DNA of 18,855 bases from Bacteroidota bacterium (GTDB lineage: Bacteria > Bacteroidota > Bacteroidia > Flavobacteriales_D > JABDKJ01): assembly GCA_027621335.1 (NCBI GenBank), contig JAQCAN010000019.1:1-18855 (forward strand), written 5' to 3'. Under the pieces are notes generated by a model. That model saw only the letters and a program-made list of their open reading frames with translations. It was not told the origin of the DNA and did not search any database. The number at the start of each line of letters is the position of its first letter. The stretch's first letter is position 1. A program made the translations under genes and the position numbers. Positions 6,903-14,596 of the stretch are shown here, piece after piece.

Positions 6903-6933
6903 CCCGCCTCGGTTCATCCGGGGCGGGATTTTT
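6903..6933 (+). terminator. Rho-independent terminator of the sigma gene
   Basis: A 10-bp stem (CCCGCCTCGG 6903-6912, CCGGGGCGGG 6918-6927, one G-U wobble) with loop TTCAT is followed by ATTTTT. It separates the sigma transcript from the small gene at 6997. Confidence 0.93.
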
Positions 6934-6996
6934 ATGTCCTGGACAATATTGGTGTCTGCATCACGTTCCTAAATGGAATAAACTCAAATAGCGCAT

Positions 6997-7179
6997 ATGG
7001 CCCTTTTTACTATTGATGATTTTAATGAGATGCAGGAGGAAACGCATAGAATCCTTGGAGAGTATAAAGATGCTCCAGGACCTAATTCCAATACCCTTTC
7101 GACCATACTGAATTACAGTAGGTCCTGGAAAGCCAAAGCTCAGTATTCACTTGGGAAGGTCCTCATGAATCTCAACTGA
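6997..7179 (+). CDS. Small protein of unknown function, 60 residues
   Basis: A 60-residue ORF that looks coding: it fills the gap between the sigma terminator and nth, and its composition is that of a soluble helical protein. The N-terminal half is acidic (DDFNEMQEETHRILGEYKDAP). A GPNSN turn follows, then a basic, hydrophobic helix (ILNYSRSWKAKAQYSLGKVL). No signal peptide, membrane segment, cysteine pair or known motif is visible. I think similar short proteins exist near this sigma gene in other Flavobacteriales, but I cannot verify that here and assign no function. It lies after the terminator, so it needs its own promoter, and I see no good TAnnTTTG box. It converges on nth with a 7-bp gap. 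Confidence 0.6.
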   Translation: MALFTIDDFNEMQEETHRILGEYKDAPGPNSNTLSTILNYSRSWKAKAQYSLGKVLMNLN

Positions 7180-7186
7180 ATCCCCG

Positions 7187-7831
7187 TTATATCAGATTTT
7201 TCAGAAGGGACTGCCTTCCGATTGTTCGAGTGATGATGTCCTTATGGAGGTCCCATCCTCTGGCAGGCGAATATTCTCTGCCATAGAAGATGATCTGAAG
7301 ATGGAGCTTGTTCCAGAGTTCCTTTGGAAAGAGTCGCTTGGCGTCTTTCTCAGTCTGCTCTACGTTCTTACCTGTGCTCAGGTTCCATCGGTACATGAGC
7401 CTATGGATATGCGTATCCACAGGGAAGGCTGGGACTCCGAAGGCTTGACTCATGACCACACTTGCCGTTTTATGGCCTACACCCGGCAGACGTTCCAAAG
7501 CCTCGAAATCCGAAGGAACTTGAGCATCGTGTTCATCCAGTAGGATGTGTGATAAGCCATGTATGGCCTTGCTTTTGGCGGGGGAGAGCCCGCAGGGTTT
7601 GATGATCTCTCTGATCTCATCCACTGAGAGTCTGATCATTTTCTCCGGAGTGTCCGCCTTTTGGAAGAGAAAAGGAGTTATTTCATTGACTTTCTTATCC
7701 GTGCATTGTGCTGAGAGCAGCACGGCAATCAGTAAGCTATATGCATCTACATGATGGAGCGGCACGGGTACCTCTGGGTAAAGGTCCTCCAATGTCACTA
7801 TCACAAAATCCACTTTTTCTTGCTTGGTCAT
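7187..7831 (-). CDS. nth: Endonuclease III (base excision repair DNA glycosylase/AP lyase)
   Basis: A 214-residue Nth, the bifunctional glycosylase that removes oxidised pyrimidines and nicks the abasic site. The helix-hairpin-helix LPGVGHKTASVVM carries catalytic K121, and FPVDTHIHRL carries D139; these match K120 and D138 of the E. coli enzyme and support this start. The C terminus, where most family members hold a [4Fe-4S] cluster with a C-X6-C-X2-C-X5-C loop, reads GREYSPARGWDLHKD and has no cysteine. Only C43 and C80 occur in the whole protein. I believe this form is common in Flavobacteriales. The start ATG overlaps by four bases (ATGA) the stop of the ancestral comEC frame, which suggests translational coupling; nth is last in its operon. 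Confidence 0.95.
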   Translation of the reverse strand: MTKQEKVDFVIVTLEDLYPEVPVPLHHVDAYSLLIAVLLSAQCTDKKVNEITPFLFQKADTPEKMIRLSVDEIREIIKPCGLSPAKSKAIHGLSHILLDEHDAQVPSDFEALERLPGVGHKTASVVMSQAFGVPAFPVDTHIHRLMYRWNLSTGKNVEQTEKDAKRLFPKELWNKLHLQIIFYGREYSPARGWDLHKDIITRTIGRQSLLKNLI

Positions 7832-7900
7832 AGGCTACTCATATAAAATCCCTTTTCAGCCACTGCATGCATAGGGACATCGGGAGAGAGATGTTCTTTT
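7828..7900 (-). other. comEC: Frameshifted 3' end of comEC
   Basis: After the A4 run at 7897-7900 (minus strand TATAAAAGAACAT) the ComEC-like tail continues in another frame. Dropping one A gives KEHLSPDVPMHAVAEKGF and four more residues, ending at TGA 7828-7830. That stop overlaps the nth ATG as ATGA, a normal operon junction. The uncorrected frame instead ends in an unconserved RTSLSRCPYACSG. The ending xxPxHAVxEKGxF is the one I would expect for ComEC in this phylum. Confidence 0.7.
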
Positions 7901-9922
7901 ATACAGAGTCCTTCCTTTGATCGAGCTGTCCAAGATCACTTTGGAAGGTTTGATGGTTTTGAAGATCCTCTCAGGTCTCATCCCCTGATAGTAAGACAGG
8001 ATGAGATAATCGACCGAAATGCTGTCTTCCGCCAATTCATCCATGAGTCCTGAACGGTCCAATCGGCAGAATGTCCTGCCCTTGTAGCCGAATAGTGCAT
8101 CTCCAAGATAGTGCAAACCATCTGCTCTGCCCCTAACAATGAAATCAGGTTCAGGTGCATTGAGTCGATTCCAATTGTTCCGTAAATGGAACTGCTGCCT
8201 ATCGGGACTATGGGCCAAGAGGGAGTCACAGAAAAGCAGATTGGTCTCCTGCCCGACCAAATTTATGGCGGACTGCCCCCTCACATCATAGACGACCAAG
8301 TGATCGAACCTCTTCAAGGTATAGACTTCTTGCACCTGAAGCACCATGAGAAGCGCTAATATGGCGGTTGCCAATACCAAGGCACTTCGTCTTTGATAAA
8401 AGACATAGACTGTGCTGGCCAGTATCATCAGATACATGAGCCAGGTTTCAAGGATACCGATGTCAATGCCACTCAGCAAAGAACCAGGAAGTGTCTCCAC
8501 CCATAGGACCGATTGATTCAACATCAAAATCGAATAAGACAAAGCCTTGCCAAGGACAAATCCAATTCCAGGTAGCCACCCTAGGGCAAAGTAGGCAACG
8601 CCAACATATAGTATAACGAACGCGGCAGGAATCACCAAGAGGTTACTGAGAAGGAAATACGTTGGGAACTGATGGAAATACAACAAACCCAAAGGAAAGG
8701 TAGCAAGCTGTGCCGCCAAGGAAACACAGGTGATCTCCCATACCTTGTTCCACAATTTCGATGGGAAATACAACAGCCCATAGATCTTGGGATGTAAGAA
8801 GATGATGCCGATGACGGCCAGATAAGAAAGTTGGAACCCCACCTCCATGATATAGAACGGGTTGAACAAAAGAAGGAGAAAGGCTGAGGAGGCTATCGTA
8901 TTATAGATGTCACTGTGGCGGCCCATGCCATGGGCCAAAGTGACAGCCGAGAACATGGTGGCCGCCCTGACCACTGAAGGAGAAAGGCCTGTGACGAAGG
9001 CATAAACCCACAGCCCCGATATAACGATCACGCTCGGCCCTAACCTTCCTTTTCTCCACAACCCAGCCAATTTGAACAGCCCCTGAAGGATGAAGTAGAT
9101 GATGCCCACATGCAGGCCGGAAACGGCCAAGACATGCATGGCCCCAGCGCTCGCGTATGACCTACTGAGTTCAGGGCCGAGCTCATCCTTCTTTCCCAAA
9201 AGGAGTGCAGAAGCGATGGCCTCTTCATCTTTGGACATGCCTACACTACCAACACGTTCACGGAGGTAGGAACGTGCCCGTTCGGCCATGGCCCTGAGCC
9301 GCCACCGTCTTTCCACTTTGATCCATTGCCCCTCGGGAATATAGGTCTGCTGATTGATGTCTTTGAAGGAAAGAAAGCGCTTATAGTCGAACTCGCCTGG
9401 ATTCGCTGGAGGGTTGACTTCTTGGTACACATTTGGAAACACCACTACATCCCCAATCTCGACACGACCCGCTCCTTCACTTTTCTGTATGTAGGCCAAC
9501 AGCCTTCCTTTCATGGGTTCCCATTCCTCCGTGCCGTCTGAAGCCTCTACCTTCAAGATGAACTTGAAGGTTTTTGCCTTCTCTTGTGGAACTTCAATGA
9601 CCTCTGCCTTGAGAAACCTTCCTTGAGCCTCCTTGCTAAAGTGATCGGGACGGTCAGCCAAAGTATGGTGGTCGACTAAGATGAGCCCCAGTCCGAATAT
9701 GGCACAGACAACGGGAATGGCAGTGAATTTCTCCCATTTCCAGCGCAGAACAGGGGATGAGATGAACTGCAGCACGATGAGCCAGAGGAGTCCAAATGCA
9801 AACAAGGGCCAACCCCATCCTTCCCCAAGGGGGAGATAGACCCCGACCAATACCCCTGCGATGAGAGCCATCGTGTAACGGAAGAAGGGAATGCGAGCCC
9901 AAGAGATGCGAAAGGGTTCCAT
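7856..9922 (-). CDS. comEC: ComEC/Rec2 family DNA-uptake channel, with 3' frameshift
   Basis: An inner-membrane protein of the ComEC/Rec2 family, which carries single-stranded DNA into the cell in natural transformation. Visible parts: N-terminal membrane helices (about 10-85); a soluble OB-like DUF4131 region (about 100-200) ending in NPGEFDYKRFL; the Competence core (about 230-510) with YASAGAMHVLAVSGLHVG (256-273) and many hydrophobic helices; and a C-terminal remnant of the beta-lactamase-like domain from about 540 (VVYDVRGQSA) that lacks any HxHxDH metal motif. As read it has 688 residues. I chose ATG 9920-9922 because family members start near the first helix, and the ATG at 10009 lies inside the neighbour's ancestral tail. 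An A4-run frameshift replaces its last ~22 residues; the repaired protein would have 697 and end at 7828. Confidence 0.9.
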   Translation of the reverse strand: MEPFRISWARIPFFRYTMALIAGVLVGVYLPLGEGWGWPLFAFGLLWLIVLQFISSPVLRWKWEKFTAIPVVCAIFGLGLILVDHHTLADRPDHFSKEAQGRFLKAEVIEVPQEKAKTFKFILKVEASDGTEEWEPMKGRLLAYIQKSEGAGRVEIGDVVVFPNVYQEVNPPANPGEFDYKRFLSFKDINQQTYIPEGQWIKVERRWRLRAMAERARSYLRERVGSVGMSKDEEAIASALLLGKKDELGPELSRSYASAGAMHVLAVSGLHVGIIYFILQGLFKLAGLWRKGRLGPSVIVISGLWVYAFVTGLSPSVVRAATMFSAVTLAHGMGRHSDIYNTIASSAFLLLLFNPFYIMEVGFQLSYLAVIGIIFLHPKIYGLLYFPSKLWNKVWEITCVSLAAQLATFPLGLLYFHQFPTYFLLSNLLVIPAAFVILYVGVAYFALGWLPGIGFVLGKALSYSILMLNQSVLWVETLPGSLLSGIDIGILETWLMYLMILASTVYVFYQRRSALVLATAILALLMVLQVQEVYTLKRFDHLVVYDVRGQSAINLVGQETNLLFCDSLLAHSPDRQQFHLRNNWNRLNAPEPDFIVRGRADGLHYLGDALFGYKGRTFCRLDRSGLMDELAEDSISVDYLILSYYQGMRPERIFKTIKPSKVILDSSIKGRTLYKRTSLSRCPYACSG

Positions 9923-9935
9923 GGCTTGAAGATAG

Positions 9936-10037
9936 CTAGAGCCGCTCTTTATAGAGGAATTTCTTCTGCGTAGATTCAAAAGGGCGATAGAGGTAGTACA
10001 CTTCGCCATTCATGACTTGGATGGCTGTCGGAGAATT
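9936..10037 (-). pseudogene. Tail of the secreted protein beyond an in-frame TGA
   Basis: Beyond the TGA at 10038-10040 the same frame stays open for 33 codons to TAG at 9936-9938. It reads like the natural end of the protein, with NSPTAIQVMNGEVYY followed by LYRPFESTQKKFLYKERL. The piece VMNGEVYYLYR echoes VMDEVTGHVYAIFQ just before the stop (same frame), as successive blades of a propeller would. Including it leaves 13 nt to the comEC start. It is untranslated unless the TGA is read through or is a sequence error. Confidence 0.6.
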
Positions 10038-11279
10038 TCAACCAGGGCATTGCCGTACATCGGTTCGTCCGGTTTCCTTATCTACCCTCTCCAACCAACA
10101 TCGGCCTCCGGGTTTCTGGAAGATGGCATAGACATGACCTGTTACTTCATCCATGACCAGCTCTTGTGTAAAGGGATTACCCATTACTTTATTGGGCTGA
10201 TGATAGTTTATCGGCAAGGAATCTTGAAGCTGACTTTCCTTATCATAGATCCAAAGTCGGCCTTCCACATGGTCAAAGAGGAAGAGGGTATCCTGCCAGA
10301 TGAACAACGGTGCGTAGATGGGCTCATAATAGAGACCCTCTTCGAAAGAGGCGATACAAGCTAACACTTCTTTTTCTACCCCTGTTTCCAACTCTAGGCG
10401 ATAGAGCCTTAACTTATCCCTGGTGTTCAGGTACTTGTACTCTGCCCGGCAAAGTTCCATCATGAATTTATCGGCTACCTGCCTCAGTAGGGCGTAAAGA
10501 CTGTCCCTTCGATCCAGATCATAGTACTCTATAGCCGGGAAAGGCATCCCCTGTGTGCTGAAATACAAGGAGTGCTCTACGGTATCGATGACAGGAGCGA
10601 TGGACTGACTGAACAGACGAGCATCCACTTCATGGATCTTCAAGTCATCTTCTTTCCATTCCAATGAGAATACCCGGTTTGAGGCCTCCAGGTACATCCT
10701 GTCTGCATAATCCTTTCGAAGACCCTGGGCCTTCAGATCATTGGCCAAGGGCATGGAATCCTGCACTTCCATCCGTCTGTTCATGAGGTAGAGTGTCGCC
10801 CCTTTCTCAATACGCCTAGGATAGACTAAGACCAATAGATATTCCCCTATGAAGTCATAGTCCGCCACATTGTGTTTGGTCGATGAATAGACGATCTCAG
10901 GTAAAGGATCACTTAGAATGATAGCCGTATCTAAAGGATAGGTATAGGACGTCATCCATATTTTAAGCGCATCCCCTTTCTGGGTCCTTTCAATCAGATC
11001 CTTTGGGCTGAGAGTGATCTCCCTGGAATCAAAGCCAAGATGTTGGACTTGCAAGGTCAACCCATTCATCAAGCTGCTATCAAGAAGCAAGGTGAATTCA
11101 CCTGAACCATTGGTAGTCGTTCCTTGACGAGAAGCCTTTATTTTAAGATTCACGCCTCTTAGAGGGAGATTGGATCCATCTTCAAGGACGGATCCCTTCA
11201 GGATATAATCCTGAGCTTTTCCATTCATGAATAGAAAAACAATAAAAGCTGTGAGAGACACTCTTAAGAAAAATAGCAT
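10038..11279 (-). CDS. Secreted protein with carboxypeptidase-regulatory-like domain, probably truncated
   Basis: A 413-residue protein with an N-terminal signal peptide (about 1-22, MLFFLRVSLTAFIVFLFMNGKAQ). A beta-sandwich of the carboxypeptidase-regulatory-like type follows, about 25-110: VLEDGSNLPLRGVNLKIKAS, then TTTNGSGEFTLLL and LGFDSREITL. The rest (about 120-413) is a strand-rich repeat region that could be a beta-propeller. Proteins with this first domain are exported to the periplasm or outer surface in Bacteroidota; the function of this one is unknown. A TGA ends the frame although 33 further codons of conserved-looking sequence follow in frame to 9936, so the last part appears lost. 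It lies between mutS (56-nt gap) and comEC on the same strand, probably cotranscribed. Confidence 0.82.
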   Translation of the reverse strand: MLFFLRVSLTAFIVFLFMNGKAQDYILKGSVLEDGSNLPLRGVNLKIKASRQGTTTNGSGEFTLLLDSSLMNGLTLQVQHLGFDSREITLSPKDLIERTQKGDALKIWMTSYTYPLDTAIILSDPLPEIVYSSTKHNVADYDFIGEYLLVLVYPRRIEKGATLYLMNRRMEVQDSMPLANDLKAQGLRKDYADRMYLEASNRVFSLEWKEDDLKIHEVDARLFSQSIAPVIDTVEHSLYFSTQGMPFPAIEYYDLDRRDSLYALLRQVADKFMMELCRAEYKYLNTRDKLRLYRLELETGVEKEVLACIASFEEGLYYEPIYAPLFIWQDTLFLFDHVEGRLWIYDKESQLQDSLPINYHQPNKVMGNPFTQELVMDEVTGHVYAIFQKPGGRCWLERVDKETGRTDVRQCPG

Positions 11280-11335
11280 GCTAAGAAGATGCGTTCGCGC
11301 TCATTTTCCATAAAACCCTCGAATCATTGGAGAAG

Positions 11336-13969
11336 CTATTTCCCGATCTTCTTCTGGATCTCATTGAGTTTCATGAGTGCCTCTACTGGAGTCAAGGTAT
11401 TGATGTCCAACCCCCTTATATCACTGCGGATGGATTCCAGAATAGGGTCGTCCAACTGAAAGAAACTCAGTTGCATCTCCTCCTTGCCTTTCACCTCTTT
11501 CAAGCCATCCGTTGAAGATTCTCTCTCATGGCTTTTCTCCAGAAACGACAGGACCTCTTCAGCTCGTTTCAGCACACTCACTGGCATACCTGCCATGCGG
11601 GCCACGTGTATCCCGAAGCTATGCTCGCTACCTCCTGGAACCAACTTCCTCAAGAAGATGACCTTGTTCACTAGCTCCTTTACCGAGACATTGAAGTTCT
11701 TCACTCTCGGAAAGTCCTTACTCATCTGATTCAACTCATGGTAGTGAGTGGCAAAGAGGGTCTTGGCCTTGGCGAGAGGATGCTCATGGATGAACTCAGT
11801 GAGTGCCCATGCAATGGATATACCATCATAGGTACTGGTTCCTCTACCGATCTCATCCAATAGAACAAGACTACGGTTGGAGAGGTTGTTCAAGATACTG
11901 GCTGTCTCATTCATCTCCACCATGAACGTGGACTCGCCACTAGAGATATTATCTGATGCACCCACACGGGTGAATATCTTATCCACCAAGCCCAATCTTG
12001 CTTCCTCAGCAGGCACATAAGCACCCATCTGTGCGAGGAGGACAATAAGGGCAGTCTGCCGCAAGAGGGCGGATTTACCTGACATATTGGGTCCTGTGAT
12101 GATGATGACCTGTTGTTCCCTGGTATCTAGGAAGACGTCATTGGGCACATAAGACTCTCCGAGGGGCAGATTCAATTCAATGACTGGATGCCGCCCTCCT
12201 TTGATATCGATGTCCTCACTGTCCGTGATCTCAGGACGACAATACTCATTCTTTATGGCCACTTTGGCAAATGATAAGAGACAGTCCAACTGAGCGATGA
12301 TATGGGCATCATGCTTTATGGGTACGATATGTTCAGCAATGGCAAGCACCAGATTCAAATAGAGTTCGGCTTCCAACTGCCCGATGCGGGATTCAGCATT
12401 CAGGATCTTCTCTTCGTATTCCTTTAACTCTGGGGTGATATAACGTTCCGCTTGGGTGAGGGTCTGCTTGCGTATCCAGCTCTCAGGCACCTTTTCTTTA
12501 TGGGTGTTCCTTACCTCTAGATAATACCCGAAGACATTGTTATACCCGATCTTCAATGAGGGGATACCCGTAGCGAGGCTTTCACGATCTTGGATCTCCA
12601 GAAGTTTGTCCTTGCCTCTGAAAGCGATATTTCGGTATTCATCCAACTCCTCAGAGACCCCATCTGCGATGACATCACCTTTACCAAGGACTGCAGGAGC
12701 ATCTTCATTCAGTTCTCTTTCTATCCTCTCTTTGATCAAGGTGCAGGGATTGATCTGGTCAGCCATGGTCATCAGGTATGGCACCTCAGAACGCATTAGA
12801 TAGTCCATGACCGGTGGCATTGCTTCCAAAGCTCGTTTCAATTGGTTCACCTCCCTTGGATTCACCTTCTGCACTACGGCCTTTGAAATCAGTCGTTCGA
12901 GATCTCCGATAGGCTTAATGAGCATGCCTAGACCGGCCGCTCTGGAATCTCCATCCACAAGATAGGATACGACATCCAATCTATCATTGATGCGTTCTAT
13001 ATCCATGAGAGGAAGTAACATCCACTGCTTCATCAGACGGCCTCCCATTGGGGTGACAGAGTGATCTAGCACATCGATGAGTGCCTTTCCTCCAGGGTGG
13101 TTCGTTTGAAACAACTCAAGATTTCGAATGGTGAACCGATCCATCCAAACATGCATGTCCGAAGTGATACGTGACATGGTATGAATATGCTGAAGCCTAT
13201 CATTCTGCGTTTCACCCAGATAATGGAGGATGGCTCCCGCAGCTGTGATGCCAGGCCCCATATCCTCAACACCGAACCCTTTCAAGGAGCTGGTATTGAA
13301 ATGGCGCAATAACTTTTCTCTGCTGACGGACCCATAGAATACCCAAGCTTCCAGACCATAGAGATGGAACTCATCCAAGTAGCTCTGAAACTGTCCTTTG
13401 CGATCCCTTGACACCAAGACTTCACTCGGGTGAAACCCCTGAAGTAGCTTCATGAGATACGCGTCAGAGCCCTCAGCTATAAAAAATTCCCCTGTACTTA
13501 TGTCCAAGAAAGAAAGGCCTAAGAGATTGTCGTCTTCATGCCATGCGGCCAAGAAATTATTCTTGCGCTGCTCAAGCACTTGATCACTGAATGATACCCC
13601 AGGGGTGACCAACTCTGTGACTCCACGCTTCACGATCTTCTTCTCAGGGCTCGGAGCTTCCAATTGATCACATATGGCCACCCTATATCCTGCTCTGACG
13701 AGTCTCGGAAGGTAGGTGTCCAATGAATGGTATGGAAAACCAGCCAGATCGACAAATGCGGCTGCCCCATTCTTGCGTTTGGTCAAGACGATACCTAGGA
13801 CCTTAGAAGCTTTGACCGCATCCTCTCCAAAGGTCTCGTAGAAATCTCCGACTCTGAAGAGAAGCAGAGCATCAGGATGCTTGGCCTTGATGGCATTATA
13901 CTGCTTCATCAAAGGCGTTTCCTTATCCTTTTGCTTCTTCGGCTTATTGACGATTACATCTTTATGCAT
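11336..13969 (-). CDS. mutS: DNA mismatch repair protein MutS
   Basis: An 877-residue MutS1, which binds mismatches as a clamp and recruits MutL. The mismatch-reading motif is F43-x-E45 in GDFYETF. The lever and clamp domains span about 260-580. The ATPase has Walker A GPNMSGKS (626-633), Walker B LVLLDEIGRGTSTYDG (701-716; D705, E706), and the conserved THYHEL (741-746). QLSFF at 833-837 resembles the sliding-clamp binding motif known near the C terminus of E. coli MutS. Length is normal. The start at 13969 gives a short lysine-rich N terminus (KPKKQKDKE) before the conserved TPLMKQYNAIKAKHPD. It is first in a likely operon with the secreted protein, comEC and nth; it is divergent from the methyltransferase gene. 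Confidence 0.97.
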   Translation of the reverse strand: MHKDVIVNKPKKQKDKETPLMKQYNAIKAKHPDALLLFRVGDFYETFGEDAVKASKVLGIVLTKRKNGAAAFVDLAGFPYHSLDTYLPRLVRAGYRVAICDQLEAPSPEKKIVKRGVTELVTPGVSFSDQVLEQRKNNFLAAWHEDDNLLGLSFLDISTGEFFIAEGSDAYLMKLLQGFHPSEVLVSRDRKGQFQSYLDEFHLYGLEAWVFYGSVSREKLLRHFNTSSLKGFGVEDMGPGITAAGAILHYLGETQNDRLQHIHTMSRITSDMHVWMDRFTIRNLELFQTNHPGGKALIDVLDHSVTPMGGRLMKQWMLLPLMDIERINDRLDVVSYLVDGDSRAAGLGMLIKPIGDLERLISKAVVQKVNPREVNQLKRALEAMPPVMDYLMRSEVPYLMTMADQINPCTLIKERIERELNEDAPAVLGKGDVIADGVSEELDEYRNIAFRGKDKLLEIQDRESLATGIPSLKIGYNNVFGYYLEVRNTHKEKVPESWIRKQTLTQAERYITPELKEYEEKILNAESRIGQLEAELYLNLVLAIAEHIVPIKHDAHIIAQLDCLLSFAKVAIKNEYCRPEITDSEDIDIKGGRHPVIELNLPLGESYVPNDVFLDTREQQVIIITGPNMSGKSALLRQTALIVLLAQMGAYVPAEEARLGLVDKIFTRVGASDNISSGESTFMVEMNETASILNNLSNRSLVLLDEIGRGTSTYDGISIAWALTEFIHEHPLAKAKTLFATHYHELNQMSKDFPRVKNFNVSVKELVNKVIFLRKLVPGGSEHSFGIHVARMAGMPVSVLKRAEEVLSFLEKSHERESSTDGLKEVKGKEEMQLSFFQLDDPILESIRSDIRGLDINTLTPVEALMKLNEIQKKIGK

Positions 13970-14068
13970 AGAACCTGTGAAAATACCGCCACCTCATGGG
14001 AGCACCTAATCTTGAAGGCTCCAGTTTTTCACAAGCTTTCTACTTTACGCCCTTCAAACTGCTAAATC

Positions 14069-14545
14069 ATGATCTCGATCACCATCGCCTTGGACAATAT
14101 CCGCAGTCATCATAATGTAGGGGCCATCTTTCGATCGGCCGATGCTTTCGGTATCAAAGAGGTTATCCTTGGCGGAATCACCCCTAGACCTCCTCATAGG
14201 GATATCCAGAAATCGGCCTTAGGAGCCACCGAAAGCGTACCTTGGAGCTACACTGATCACTTGGTGGACCGACTTCTTCACTTGAAAAGTAAAGGATTCA
14301 AAATCTTCGCGGTCGAGCAAGCCCAAAGCTCAATTCCTCTGAATTCGGTGAGGGAAGCAATAGGCGATTGCTGTCTGATCTTTGGGAATGAAGTGAATGG
14401 CGTGGCTCCAGCCATTCTTGAACTCTGTGACCACATCATCGAGATTCCTCAGATGGGAATGAAGAAATCTTTGAATGTCAGTGTCTGCGCTGGCATTGTG
14501 ATGTTCTACCTCAATCATGGAATGGATTTGCCCAAGGATTCATAA
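14069..14545 (+). CDS. SpoU/TrmH-family RNA 2'-O-methyltransferase
   Basis: A 158-residue SPOUT-fold methyltransferase using S-adenosylmethionine on RNA ribose. All three SpoU motifs are present: N-x-G-A-x-F-R-S-A-D in HNVGAIFRSADAFGI (about 15-29), LIFGNEVNGV (about 103-112), and IEIPQMGMKKSLNVSVCAGI (about 122-142), which would form the trefoil knot and cofactor site. It is a minimal enzyme with no extra RNA-binding domain. The target nucleotide cannot be assigned. An in-frame TAA lies one codon upstream of the ATG, so the start is fixed. It stands 99 bp from mutS in the divergent direction and 51 bp before the outer-membrane protein gene. Confidence 0.92.
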   Translation: MISITIALDNIRSHHNVGAIFRSADAFGIKEVILGGITPRPPHRDIQKSALGATESVPWSYTDHLVDRLLHLKSKGFKIFAVEQAQSSIPLNSVREAIGDCCLIFGNEVNGVAPAILELCDHIIEIPQMGMKKSLNVSVCAGIVMFYLNHGMDLPKDS

Positions 14546-14596
14546 AATCCTAATTTAGAGCGGTTGTTCCTGAAATGAGGGATAACCTTAAACGCC

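Noticed and set aside
9923..10009. A longer comEC reading from ATG 10009 adding 29 residues
   Set aside because: Those codons lie in another frame over the conserved-looking tail of the upstream protein. The 13-nt gap from that tail's TAG to ATG 9922 gives a normal operon junction, and family members begin near the first membrane helix.
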